64,000 bases of DNA from Erythrobacteraceae bacterium CCH12-C2 (lineage in GTDB: Bacteria > Pseudomonadota > Alphaproteobacteria > Sphingomonadales > Sphingomonadaceae). The notes under the pieces were generated by a model. The model was not told the origin of the DNA, did no database searches, and was given only the letters and a program-made list of their open reading frames with translations. How positions within the stretch are numbered: position 1 is the first letter of the stretch; each line of letters opens with the position of its first letter. Shown one piece after another: positions 50,126 through 58,736 of the stretch. The position numbers and the translations under genes are program-made. The stretch covers positions 1 through 64,000 of the forward strand of contig LSKF01000001.1 in the NCBI GenBank assembly GCA_001556995.1, given 5' to 3'.

Positions 50126-51403
50126 TCAACTCCTGGCGACTTGTGATTTCTTGATTTGAAGGCTGGCCAGCAGCAGCAGGATGCCGCCGACAACACAGAA
50201 CATCATTGCCGCTGCGATGCCCCAGGCAACGCCATCGCGGCCGCCCACTTCATCGGCGACCCTGCCGATCAACCATGCGCCAAGGCCCACGCCGATCAGG
50301 TTCGCGCTAAGCTGCACGAAGGATACTGCCAGGCCGCGCAGTTGCGGCCCTGCGATGGTCACGATCACAGCGTAGATCGGGCCATTATAGGATGAGCTGA
50401 AGATACCAGCGGCAAAGACCAGCACGATCGCCAGCGTGGTATCGCTTGCGCCCACGGCGGCGAGCCCGGTGATGGCGGTCAGGAACGGGATGATCGCACC
50501 CAGCAAAGCGGTCAGGCCCGGATCGAAGCCGCCACGAGCGGCATTGATCCGGTCCGTGCCCCATCCAGCCACCAGATTGCCGAGAGATCCCAGGATGCCA
50601 TAGGCGATGGCCACGACCATGCCGGCACTGGAGATTGCCAGGTCATGGCTGTCGATCAGGAACGTGGCGAGCCATGTGCTCATCCCATAGATGCCGGTGG
50701 CGATGCAGGTGATGGCAGCAATGCAGAAGAAGATGCCGGGCCTGCCGAGCAATTCCCCCGCGCGCTGGCGGAAGGGACCGGATGCTTCTTCGGACGGCGC
50801 GTCCTGCTGCCCGCGTTTAGGTTCGCGGATCGTCAGGAACAGCAGGGGGGCCAGCATCAGGCCGGGAATTCCGGCCGCGACGAAGGCCCATCGCCAGCCG
50901 TAAATCTCCACGATCCAGCCGCCCAGAAAGAATGCCAGCGCCGTGCCGATGCCGGTGCTGAGATACCAGATGCCGATGGCGGTGGCGCGCTTGTCCGTGC
51001 CGAAATAGTCGGACAGCAGCGACATGCCTGTGGGAGATCCGCCGGCTTCCGCCACGCCAACTGCGGCGCGGCCCAACAGCATGGTCCAGAAACCCGTGGC
51101 AGCGCCGCACAGCGCGGTGGCTCCGCTCCAAGCGCTAAGCGCAAAGGTCATGAGGTTCTTGCGGTTGAATCGGTCCACGGCGTAACCGAAGGGCAGGGCT
51201 GCGATGGCAAAGGGAATACCGTATGCCAGGCCTGCAAGGATACCGAGCTGTTCGCCAGACAGGCTGAATTCGTTGCCCAAGGGCTTCAGCACCAGGCCGA
51301 TGATGGCCCTGTCGATCCCGTGACAAGTCTGGGCAATTGTCAAAATGGCAAGCACATACCAACGGTAGTTGCCTTGCTCCTTGCTGATAGAGGCGCCAGC
51401 CAT
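50126..51403 (-). CDS. MFS transporter
   Basis: The 425-residue protein has twelve predicted hydrophobic segments and MFS signatures such as FGYAVDRFNRKNLM between helices 2 and 3 and GRAAVGVAEAGGSPTGMSLLSDYF in helices 4 and 5. The GVAEAGGSPTG segment is typical of the spinster/ACS-like (anion:cation symporter) group. The ATG at 51403 has AGAGGA six bases upstream; the frame extends further but upstream codons are not convincing. It is probably the uptake transporter for the island's substrate, or an exporter of a conjugate. Confidence 0.88.
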   Translation of the reverse strand: MAGASISKEQGNYRWYVLAILTIAQTCHGIDRAIIGLVLKPLGNEFSLSGEQLGILAGLAYGIPFAIAALPFGYAVDRFNRKNLMTFALSAWSGATALCGAATGFWTMLLGRAAVGVAEAGGSPTGMSLLSDYFGTDKRATAIGIWYLSTGIGTALAFFLGGWIVEIYGWRWAFVAAGIPGLMLAPLLFLTIREPKRGQQDAPSEEASGPFRQRAGELLGRPGIFFCIAAITCIATGIYGMSTWLATFLIDSHDLAISSAGMVVAIAYGILGSLGNLVAGWGTDRINAARGGFDPGLTALLGAIIPFLTAITGLAAVGASDTTLAIVLVFAAGIFSSSYNGPIYAVIVTIAGPQLRGLAVSFVQLSANLIGVGLGAWLIGRVADEVGGRDGVAWGIAAAMMFCVVGGILLLLASLQIKKSQVARS

Positions 51404-51452
51404 CCAAATTCCTCTCTCGTCACCCTGCATTGCAGAGCCGCCCATGCAGCAA

Positions 51453-51468
51453 CCTGTCCAAGGAAAGG
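51453..51468. promoter_or_regulatory. Putative regulon operator, CCTGTC-CAAG-GAAAGG
   Basis: This copy of CCTNYC-N4-GRNAGG lies in the middle of the divergent region, 50 bases from the MFS gene and 53 bases from the SnoaL-like gene. The central placement suits control of both operons. Confidence 0.5.
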
Positions 51469-51520
51469 CGCGGGCGGCGAGGCACCGCGTGATGATGCGA
51501 AAACGGAGAGAAAAACCGGC

Positions 51521-51913
51521 ATGACGCAGGAAGAACAAAACAAGGAAATTGCCCGCCGTTTCCTGGGCGCGGTAGAGGCTGGTGACATCGATACGATCGA
51601 GGCCTTGCAGGCACCCGAATGTAGCTGGTGGATCATCGGGACCGGCGAATTGTCGCGGGAATCCTATACAGATGCGGTCAAAGGCATGTTGCTGACCGCT
51701 TCCCCGCGCAAGGTCGAGATCATCGGCATAATAGCTGAAGGTGATGCCGTTGCCGCAGAGGTCCGCTCCGAGATGCATTTCGGCGAGCGGGTCTATGCCA
51801 ATGAATACCATGACCTGTTCGTGATCAGGGACGGCCAGATCGTGCACGGGCGCGAGTATTTTGACACAAGTAAAGTCGCCGCTTTCTTCGGATCGCAAGG
51901 GGATGCAGCATGA
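51521..51913 (+). CDS. SnoaL-like/NTF2-fold protein
   Basis: The 130-residue protein has NKEIARRFLGAVEAGDIDTIEALQ, the CSWWIIGTG strand and YANEYHDLFVIRDGQIVHGREYFDTS, a clear SnoaL/ketosteroid-isomerase-like pattern. GGAGAG is ten bases before the ATG. Its stop overlaps the following SnoaL-like gene by four bases (ATGA). The pair may form a heteromer. Isomerase, dehydratase and epoxide hydrolase roles are all possible. Confidence 0.8.
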   Translation: MTQEEQNKEIARRFLGAVEAGDIDTIEALQAPECSWWIIGTGELSRESYTDAVKGMLLTASPRKVEIIGIIAEGDAVAAEVRSEMHFGERVYANEYHDLFVIRDGQIVHGREYFDTSKVAAFFGSQGDAA

Positions 51914-52332
51914 ACCCTGAAATCGCAGTGCGCCAATTCCTCTCGCTCTTCCATACCCGCAAGCTTGATGTCGCGGCGGTGCGGGCCTTGCTGGCAGACG
52001 GTGCCCGGTATCAGCCGGTCGTTCCGATCGCGCCAGTCAGGCAGGGTGCGGATGCCATCTGCGAAGAGCTGGAACGCCAGTACGAACTTTACGACGAATG
52101 TGCCTGCGCCATTCTGAGCCTCGCCGTTTCCGGCTCCACCGTGTTCACGGAACGGGTCGATACCTGTCGCCAGCTGAAAGACGGACGGGAAACGACCACC
52201 AGTGTTGTCGGCGTGTTCGACCTGGATGATGCGGGCAAGATCGTATGGTGGCGGGAATATTGGGATGGTCTGGATTGCGCCGGGCAACTGGGGATCGATG
52301 ACCAGGTTATGCGTTCGCTCATGTGTGCTTGA
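51910..52332 (+). CDS. SnoaL-like/NTF2-fold protein
   Basis: The 140-residue protein has a FLSLFHTRKLDVAAVRALLADGARYQ start, IAPVRQGADAICEELER, and FDLDDAGKIVWWREYWD, typical of limonene-1,2-epoxide-hydrolase-like NTF2 folds. It follows and overlaps the first SnoaL-like gene and precedes the KstD-like flavoprotein by 11 bases. With that neighbour, an isomerase of an enone intermediate is plausible, as in steroid pathways. Confidence 0.78.
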   Translation: MNPEIAVRQFLSLFHTRKLDVAAVRALLADGARYQPVVPIAPVRQGADAICEELERQYELYDECACAILSLAVSGSTVFTERVDTCRQLKDGRETTTSVVGVFDLDDAGKIVWWREYWDGLDCAGQLGIDDQVMRSLMCA

Positions 52333-52343
52333 GGGGAATGGCG

Positions 52344-53990
52344 ATGCAGTACGAAGTAGTGGTTATGGGGTCTGGCGGTGCAGGCCTGACAGCAGCGCTG
52401 GTCGCCGCCAAGGCGGGCCGCAAGGTGGCCGTTCTGGAAAAGGCGCCGCACTTTGGCGGGACGACTGCGATCTCCGGTGGCGGCGTGTGGATTCCCGAAA
52501 GTCCGCAGGCGGTTGCGGCAGGCGTAGATGACAGTAAGCAGAAGGCGCTCGACTACTGCCTGTCGGTGGTGGGCAACCGGGCAGAGCGTGAGCTGATCGA
52601 AGCCTATATCGAAACAGGGCCGGAAATGGTCGAGTGGCTGGAGGCCAACAGTTCGGTCAATTTCCTGCTCTCTCCACCTTCCAGCGACTGGTATCCGGAC
52701 GTTGAGGGAGCAATGCACGAAGGGCGATTGCTCGCGCCCGCCGAATATGACGGCAAGCAACTTGGCCCGCATTTTGACAGCCTGTCCAGGCCGCGCCAGG
52801 AATTCAACGCCCCGGGCGGAATGATGATCGACCTTTTCGACCTGCCCTACATCGCCAGACTGCCTCGCCCCGGCGCGTTATGGCACATGGCCAAGATCGC
52901 TATTCGGTTTGCGCGCGACAAGAAGAAGCTGGGGCGCGGCTCGCGTCTCACCATGGGCACCGCCCTTATGGGCAGGCTGTACCGGTCGGTACTGGATGCC
53001 GGGGTCGATCTGTATGCCGATGCTCCGGTAGAGCGGTTGCTGGTGGAAGGCGGCACGGTAACTGGCGTTGTGGCCATGATCGGCGGTGAGGAAACGCAAG
53101 TGCTTGCATCCAAAGGCGTCATCCTGGCCGCAGGTGGCTTTTCCGCCAACGAACAGATGCGCAAGGAATATATTCCCTTTGCCGAGCATCACGTTTCAAT
53201 CCTGCCATATGAAAACACCGGCGATGGCATCAAGGCGGCCACCGCCTCTGGCGCAGTCATGGGGGCAGACAATCACGCCAACGCCGTCTGGGCCGTGGTA
53301 TCGAAACGCAATCGCGATGATGGCTATGTCGAACGCTATGCCCACCTCATAGACATGTCGAAACCGGGCTGCATCGCCGTGGGCAAAGACGGCAAGCGCT
53401 TCGGCAACGAGGCCAACGTGCATTTCGTGGAAGACATGCACGCCACCGGGAATGTGCCCGCGTGGATCATCTCCAATGCGAAAAACGTCAAGAAATACGG
53501 CCTTGGCCTGTCGCTTCCCGGCGGCGGCAACACCAAGGAACTGGTGGCATCGGGTTATCTGAAAACCAGCAAGACTCTGGCAGAACTTGCCGCGAAGATC
53601 GGCGTGGACGCGGCCGGGCTGGAAGCCACCGCAGCCAAGGTCAATGCCGATGCCGTAACGGGCAAGGATAGCGAATTCGGCAAGGGCGATACCTTGATCG
53701 ACCAGGAAATCGGCGATCCCAACCATTCGCCCAACCCCTGCTTCGGCCCGATGGGCGATGGGCCATATTACGCGGTCCAGATCTTCCCTGGCGATGGTTC
53801 GACCACAGTCGGTGTGAAGATAGATGCGCAGTGCCGCGTTAAGGGTGAAGACGGTCAGCCGATACCCGGACTGTGGGCGGCGGGTCTTGATGCCAATTCG
53901 ATCTGGCAGGGCAAGTCTCCCGCGCATGGCTGCAACGTCGGACCGGCGCTGGTGACAGGGTTTATCGCGGGAAGGAGCGTGGCGGCATGA
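52344..53990 (+). CDS. FAD-binding dehydrogenase resembling 3-ketosteroid-delta1-dehydrogenase
   Basis: The 548-residue flavoprotein starts MQYEVVVMGSGGAGLTAALVA with the FAD-binding GxGxxG and has the GGTTAISGGGVWIPESPQ segment typical of KstD and fumarate-reductase-like enzymes. The C-terminal PYYAVQIFPGDGSTTVGVKID and GLWAAGLDANSIWQGKSPAHG close the FAD site. It may desaturate the alpha-beta position of a ketone. GAGGGG seven bases before the ATG at 52344 sets the start; a GTG and ATG just upstream are worse spaced. The stop overlaps the SDR gene by four bases. Confidence 0.87.
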   Translation: MQYEVVVMGSGGAGLTAALVAAKAGRKVAVLEKAPHFGGTTAISGGGVWIPESPQAVAAGVDDSKQKALDYCLSVVGNRAERELIEAYIETGPEMVEWLEANSSVNFLLSPPSSDWYPDVEGAMHEGRLLAPAEYDGKQLGPHFDSLSRPRQEFNAPGGMMIDLFDLPYIARLPRPGALWHMAKIAIRFARDKKKLGRGSRLTMGTALMGRLYRSVLDAGVDLYADAPVERLLVEGGTVTGVVAMIGGEETQVLASKGVILAAGGFSANEQMRKEYIPFAEHHVSILPYENTGDGIKAATASGAVMGADNHANAVWAVVSKRNRDDGYVERYAHLIDMSKPGCIAVGKDGKRFGNEANVHFVEDMHATGNVPAWIISNAKNVKKYGLGLSLPGGGNTKELVASGYLKTSKTLAELAAKIGVDAAGLEATAAKVNADAVTGKDSEFGKGDTLIDQEIGDPNHSPNPCFGPMGDGPYYAVQIFPGDGSTTVGVKIDAQCRVKGEDGQPIPGLWAAGLDANSIWQGKSPAHGCNVGPALVTGFIAGRSVAA

Positions 53991-54838
53991 AGACCGCAGT
54001 GGTAACAGGGTCCAGCTCCGGCATTGGCCTGGTGGTGGCACGCGAGCTGGCGCGCGACGGGTGGCGAGTGATCGCCCAAGGGCGCAATCCGGCCCGTGCC
54101 GAGGCCGCGCTGGTGGAAATCCGTGCGGCCGCACCCCAATCCCAGGTGGACATGCTGCTGGCCGATCTGGCGGTGATGGATAACATCGATGAATTCGCCA
54201 CGAAGATTGGCGCGCTGACCGACCGGATCGACTTGCTGGTGAACAATGCCGGTGCCACCCCATCGCAGCGGATTGAAACGGCAGACGGCCTGGAGCAGAC
54301 ATTTGCTGCCAACCACCTTGCGGTCTTTCTGCTGACCCATCGGCTGCTTCCTATGCTCAAGGCAGCTGCACCGGGGGCGCAGGTCATCACCACTGCATCG
54401 GTTGCGCACAAATTCATCAGGGACATGAAGTGGGATGACCTGCAGCAGGTCGAGAAATTCAGCGCCAACGATGCTTACACCCAGTCAAAGCTGGCGAATA
54501 TCCTGTTCACACGCGAAATGGCCAAACGGGTTGAGCAAGACGGAATTCGGGTGAACTGCATGCATCCTGGTGTCGTCCAGACCAACTTCGACAGCAATGG
54601 CAATCTGGCTGTGAAGTTGATGTATTTCCTTGGAAAGCCGTTCTCGCTCACCCCTGAAAAGGGTGCCGATACCATCCTCTGGCTCGCGCGTGGCGGTGCC
54701 CCTGACGCAACCGGTCAATACTTCGCGAAACGCAAGCCTGGTGAACTGACGCCTGCTGCCCAGAGCGACGAAGGAGCGGCGCGGCTGTGGCGGATCAGCG
54801 AAGATCTGGTGGACAAGGCGGGTCAGCCGGTCAGTTGA
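53987..54838 (+). CDS. Short-chain dehydrogenase/reductase (retinol-dehydrogenase-like)
   Basis: The 283-residue SDR has TGSSSGIGLVVARELARDG, NNAG, TASVAHKF serine and YTQSK, with a longer substrate-binding C-terminal half including FLGKPFSLTPEKGADTILWL. That layout resembles retinol or protochlorophyllide-type SDRs acting on bulky hydrophobic alcohols. It is the last gene of the SnoaL-SnoaL-KstD-like operon and converges on the LuxC-like gene. Confidence 0.86.
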   Translation: MKTAVVTGSSSGIGLVVARELARDGWRVIAQGRNPARAEAALVEIRAAAPQSQVDMLLADLAVMDNIDEFATKIGALTDRIDLLVNNAGATPSQRIETADGLEQTFAANHLAVFLLTHRLLPMLKAAAPGAQVITTASVAHKFIRDMKWDDLQQVEKFSANDAYTQSKLANILFTREMAKRVEQDGIRVNCMHPGVVQTNFDSNGNLAVKLMYFLGKPFSLTPEKGADTILWLARGGAPDATGQYFAKRKPGELTPAAQSDEGAARLWRISEDLVDKAGQPVS

Positions 54839-54847
54839 AACAAGCGC

Positions 54848-54862
54848 GAGGGCTCAGCCCTC
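54848..54862. terminator. Short hairpin between convergent SDR and LuxC-like genes
   Basis: GAGGGC and GCCCTC pair around a TCA loop in the 15-base gap between the two stop codons, overlapping the LuxC-like stop. There is no T-tract; it may act as a weak bidirectional terminator. Confidence 0.35.
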
Positions 54863-56269
54863 CGCATCGCAGGCAACCCAGTGCATCATGCGGTGGAGCG
54901 GCCAGCCGCCGTCATGCGGAAGCCCTCCGAACGCACCGCCAAGGTGGCTGCCCAGCCGCACCACGCGCTGAACACCGGCACCAGACAACGCATCGCGCAA
55001 CTCAACTGAACGTTCCAGCGGATATACCCCGCAGGTCTGTGTTGCCACGGTGACGTGCGGCAGGGCATCGGTCAGGTTTTCCACCTGCACCACGTTGATG
55101 ATCTTGCCCGAAGGACTGAAGCCCACCGGTTCGGTAGAACGGACCACGATGCCGCTGCCATCGGCCTTGCCATAGACCTGGTACATCGGCGCCAGCATAT
55201 CGAGCATATCGAGTTCATCGACAGCTTCCTTGGGCGGAACGGGGCCATTGGGACCGTCTCCATACCGTGTGTCCTTGCCCATTTCCCGTTGAAGCGCGCG
55301 GCAGAAGGCGTCGATTTCCTTGTCGGTCCCTTCCACGAACTGGAAACGGGCGCAGGCGCACGCATCCTGGTTGAAGGCCAGCACATCGGCTGCTGCGTGG
55401 GTGGCCACATTGGCCAGGGTCGCCTCGTCCTTGTGCGCCTCACGCCCGATCAGGCCGATAGAAACCTTCGGATCGAAGGAGATGATCTCGAACCCCGGGG
55501 CTGCATACTTCATCACGTGGCGCACAGCGGCATCGCCGCCCCACACTGCCAGCTTGTCGTAGTACTGCGAGCGGTAGATATGCCCTTCGATGGCTTCATC
55601 CCCGCCGCGCCAGTAGGCCGCCGAGAATGATCGCGTTGTCGGGTGGTCGGGATCGACATCGGCCATGGTGCGTAGCAGTGCGCTGGCTGTGAACATGTCG
55701 TTCGAAGGCATCTTGAGCAGATGCACGCCTTTGGACAGAGCACCGCGCACGATGGTGATGGGCGGCACTACCGGTGCATTGCCGGCAAGGATATGCACCA
55801 TTCGTGGCGGGTAGGCGCGAATATCGGTCGGCACTCCGCGAATATCGCGGCGATGCCATCCGTCCAGCGCCCCCAACGAGCCGAAGGATCCCACAGCTTC
55901 CGCCGTCACGGCTTCGCGGGTGAAGAACGTAGCGATATCGCGGTAGGAATATTCGAGGATGCGGGCGCTGAGTGTGCCCATGCGGGCATTCTGTTCCATC
56001 GCCTCCTGCAAGTAGATGTTCCTGTCGAAATCCAGCGCGTCGCCAACGGCTGCGAGGAAATCGACGATCTCTGCAATCGGCGTCTCGAAGGCTGGTCCGG
56101 CCTCCTGCCGCCGCCAGATCAGCGTATCGAGATCGAGCTGCGGGGTCATCACCAGTTCCTGCGTCGCGCGGCTTTGGTGCTCCACTTCCGCCGCGATCTG
56201 CGTCTCGCCCTTGATAACGTGCGGGATCAGCAGGCGCATGCTGTGATCGATGACATTTGGCGCGTTCAT
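54854..56269 (-). CDS. LuxC-like acyl-CoA/acyl-protein reductase
   Basis: The 471-residue protein matches the LuxC acyl reductase family: a VHILAGNAPVVPPITIVRGALSKG segment for NADPH binding, WRGGDEAIEG, and AFNQDACACARFQF, where the first cysteine fits the acyl-accepting residue of LuxC. LuxC reduces a fatty acyl thioester to an aldehyde. Its ATG overlaps the LuxE-like stop by four bases. The usual LuxD thioesterase is absent. It is the last gene of the five-gene operon with the split Rieske oxygenase. Confidence 0.82.
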   Translation of the reverse strand: MNAPNVIDHSMRLLIPHVIKGETQIAAEVEHQSRATQELVMTPQLDLDTLIWRRQEAGPAFETPIAEIVDFLAAVGDALDFDRNIYLQEAMEQNARMGTLSARILEYSYRDIATFFTREAVTAEAVGSFGSLGALDGWHRRDIRGVPTDIRAYPPRMVHILAGNAPVVPPITIVRGALSKGVHLLKMPSNDMFTASALLRTMADVDPDHPTTRSFSAAYWRGGDEAIEGHIYRSQYYDKLAVWGGDAAVRHVMKYAAPGFEIISFDPKVSIGLIGREAHKDEATLANVATHAAADVLAFNQDACACARFQFVEGTDKEIDAFCRALQREMGKDTRYGDGPNGPVPPKEAVDELDMLDMLAPMYQVYGKADGSGIVVRSTEPVGFSPSGKIINVVQVENLTDALPHVTVATQTCGVYPLERSVELRDALSGAGVQRVVRLGSHLGGAFGGLPHDGGWPLHRMMHWVACDAEG

Positions 56270-57648
56270 GCTGCCACACTCCCGCGGACATAAGCGTCGA
56301 TTGTGCCGGCGCAGGTCAGTTTGCCTTCGCCTTCTTCCAGGTCGGTGTAGCGGGCGATGGACTTGATGATCGGAGTCTTCACCCCATCCAGGTCAGAGCC
56401 GAATTCCACCGTCACCTTGTCGCCCGAAATGATCCCGCCCCAGCGATATTCGGCGTTGAGATCGAAGAAGGCCATGCGTCCTTCCACCGTGCCCTTGCCG
56501 TCCTTCGGGTTAAGTAGCCGCTCTCCCGATTTGTCGAGCACCAGCGGCACCAGCCACGGGGGCGAGGCATAGACGCCGTGCGGCTGGATCAAGGCGTTGA
56601 AGCCGGAAATCTCGACCATGCCATAGCTGTTCGAAAGGCGGCTTTCGTCCACGCCGAAGAACGCCGTGATCTGTTCGCGATAGTCGGCGGGGATCTTCGC
56701 GCCCTTGGTGCCGCCGCCAAGCGACAGGATGGTGTCCGGATGGAAATCGCCATCCTTGATGCCGCGTTCGCGCAGCCTCTCCACGATCATCCAAGCCTGC
56801 GCCCACATGCAGGCGATGTAAATCGGCTCGTGCCGGTGGGCGACGATTTCCTCGATCCAGTTATCGAAGCGCAGCGCATTGGCCTTGCTCTTCTCGGCCA
56901 GCTCCTTCTCGTGCGCTTCAACCTCGGACGGGCCGATCTTGCCCGCGCCAAGCAGGCGACGCAGCTGGTGCGGGCGCATGGTGTCCATGGCCAGCATCGG
57001 GGCTTCGATCAGCCGGTGCAGCCCGCCATCGGGCTTGGCCCAGCTTTCGTAGAGGTAATTGCAGGCATGGGTCAGCTTGTGAACGCCCTTGGGCGCCATC
57101 ACGCTGAACACGTGGCGATCGCGCGCGGGCTTGTGATTGGGCGTGGCGATGTTGAAGCCGTGCAGATAGGCGTTCTTGGCACGCTCGCGTTCCTCGGCCC
57201 CTTCGTTTAGGAAGGAATTCTTGCCCGAGGTTCCGCTCGACGAGAATACAAAATGCCCTGCTGCCTTGGCCCGGTCGATCCAGTCATCGACATCCATGCA
57301 GCCTTCCACGTCGATGTTGGCGGTGCTGACTGAACTCATGGTTTGCAGCCACATGTTCATGTGCTTCCACTGCCCATTGTCGATGAAGGCTTCGGGATAG
57401 CTCTTGTAGTTGGTGTGCGCGAACAGCAGGGGCACCAGATCGTCTAGAGTGTCGATCTCGGTGATGCCCACTTCCTTGGCGCGTCGCGCCAGCACGGGCA
57501 CACGTTTGACCATGTCGGCAAACCGCTCTCGCACCGCTTCAAGCTGAAGCTCGGCGAGATTGTCGGGTGCATTACGGAACGGATCGGGCGTGTCCATGTA
57601 GGACAGCAATTCATCCGTTGCGCTGCGTTGTTCGACTGCGGTTGCCAT
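56266..57648 (-). CDS. LuxE-like acyl-activating enzyme (acyl-protein synthetase family)
   Basis: The 460-residue protein contains FSSSGTSGKNS, the nucleotide loop of LuxE and phenylacetate-CoA ligase-type adenylating enzymes, plus ILSLGGGTKGAKIPADYREQI and RLSNSYGMVEISGF for the adenylate region. It should activate a carboxylate as acyl-AMP and hand it on to a thiol or to the LuxC-like partner. GAGGA lies directly before the ATG and a further GGGAGAA is 8-14 bases upstream. A longer frame up to 57780 is not supported. It is 29 bases after the LLM gene. Confidence 0.8.
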   Translation of the reverse strand: MATAVEQRSATDELLSYMDTPDPFRNAPDNLAELQLEAVRERFADMVKRVPVLARRAKEVGITEIDTLDDLVPLLFAHTNYKSYPEAFIDNGQWKHMNMWLQTMSSVSTANIDVEGCMDVDDWIDRAKAAGHFVFSSSGTSGKNSFLNEGAEERERAKNAYLHGFNIATPNHKPARDRHVFSVMAPKGVHKLTHACNYLYESWAKPDGGLHRLIEAPMLAMDTMRPHQLRRLLGAGKIGPSEVEAHEKELAEKSKANALRFDNWIEEIVAHRHEPIYIACMWAQAWMIVERLRERGIKDGDFHPDTILSLGGGTKGAKIPADYREQITAFFGVDESRLSNSYGMVEISGFNALIQPHGVYASPPWLVPLVLDKSGERLLNPKDGKGTVEGRMAFFDLNAEYRWGGIISGDKVTVEFGSDLDGVKTPIIKSIARYTDLEEGEGKLTCAGTIDAYVRGSVAA

Positions 57649-57677
57649 TCCTCGTTCTCCCAAACGTGTTCTTGGTC

Positions 57678-58736
57678 TCAGCCCTCTCGGCGTTTTGCCT
57701 CCGCGACCATGGCGAACAGGCCTTCGTTGTATTTCGTCAGCTGTTCCATCGAGAGGTTGCGATAGGGGGTCATCGGGCACAGTGAATCCACCACGCCCCA
57801 GAAGGGTTCGAGCTGCTCAAGCACCTCGTCCACCGGGCCGCATTTGACGAAGGCCTGCACCATTTCATCGCTCACCCTGTCGATCACGCCGGACACATCG
57901 CCATGCTCGCCCGCGGCAAGCTGGCAATCGCGCGCCAGATCGCCGAAGCCGATGGAATCGAAGAAATCCTCGTATTCCTTGTAACCGGCGTATCCGGCCA
58001 CGGTGGCGCGGCTGTCTTCGATGGCCTGCTGCTTGTCGTCGTTGATGGCGACCCAGGGCCAGGCGTTGATCTCGATGTCCTCGCGCTTACGGCCAAAGCG
58101 GGCGAGTTCGGAGTGAATGAATTCGTTCTTCTGCACCGTGTAATCGACTGTCCACAGCGCGTGCACCATCAGCCCGTCAGCAATCTCCAGCGTCATGCTG
58201 GTCAGCTTGTCCTTAAGCGCGGCGATCCAGATTGGGATGTTCTCGCGCACGGGCGGCGCGGTCATCATCTTCTCTGTCCATTCCAGGTCGTAGTATTCGC
58301 CGTGCAGCGGCTCCATTTCCTTGTGACCGTTGGCGTTCACATAACGGACGATCTTCACCACTTCGCGCAGGTGAGTCAGCAGCTTGCGGTGCGGTTCGCC
58401 ATAGATGCCTTCCAGCGCGCTGTGCAGCGAAGTGCCGAGGCCGAGAATGAACCGCCCTTCGCTGATCGTGTCACACTCGATAGCGCAATAGGCGGTTTCA
58501 ACCGGGCTGCGGGTGCCCGCCACGGCAATGCCGGTCGAGACCTTGAGGGTATCCGTCATCGCGGCGACGGCGGCCATTGGCACGAATGGCGCACCATAGA
58601 TCTGCAGCGAGAACACGCCCTCGAAGCCAACCTGCTCCATCTGCTTTGCAATGCCGCCCATTGCCGGTGCGGGCAGGATTGGCATCACGCCCCACCACTT
58701 GCGCTCACCGCCAGTTGCGTTCGTCAGTTTTTTCAT
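57678..58736 (-). CDS. LLM class (luciferase-like, probably F420-dependent) oxidoreductase
   Basis: The 352-residue protein has WWGVMPILPAPAMGGIAKQME, IAVAGTRSPVETAYCAIECDTISEGRFILGLGTS split over residues 75-108, and WIAALKDKLTSMTLEIADGLMVHALW. The layout resembles TIGR03617/F420-type LLM proteins. It is clearly related to the protein at 61574. The ATG overlaps the stop of the iron-site oxygenase protein by four bases. Alternative cofactor is FMNH2. It is the luciferase-like member of an operon that also has LuxE-like and LuxC-like genes. Confidence 0.85.
   Translation of the reverse strand: MKKLTNATGGERKWWGVMPILPAPAMGGIAKQMEQVGFEGVFSLQIYGAPFVPMAAVAAMTDTLKVSTGIAVAGTRSPVETAYCAIECDTISEGRFILGLGTSLHSALEGIYGEPHRKLLTHLREVVKIVRYVNANGHKEMEPLHGEYYDLEWTEKMMTAPPVRENIPIWIAALKDKLTSMTLEIADGLMVHALWTVDYTVQKNEFIHSELARFGRKREDIEINAWPWVAINDDKQQAIEDSRATVAGYAGYKEYEDFFDSIGFGDLARDCQLAAGEHGDVSGVIDRVSDEMVQAFVKCGPVDEVLEQLEPFWGVVDSLCPMTPYRNLSMEQLTKYNEGLFAMVAEAKRREG

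Noticed and set aside
52344..53990. Firm assignment as 3-ketosteroid-delta1-dehydrogenase (kstD)
   Set aside because: The family resemblance is clear but related flavoproteins act on other substrates, and no complete steroid pathway is visible, so no gene symbol was given.
54854..58736. A true bioluminescence (lux) operon
   Set aside because: There are no separate LuxA and LuxB subunits, no LuxD and no flavin reductase; only the LuxC-like, LuxE-like and one LLM gene resemble lux genes, and the Rieske genes are foreign to it.
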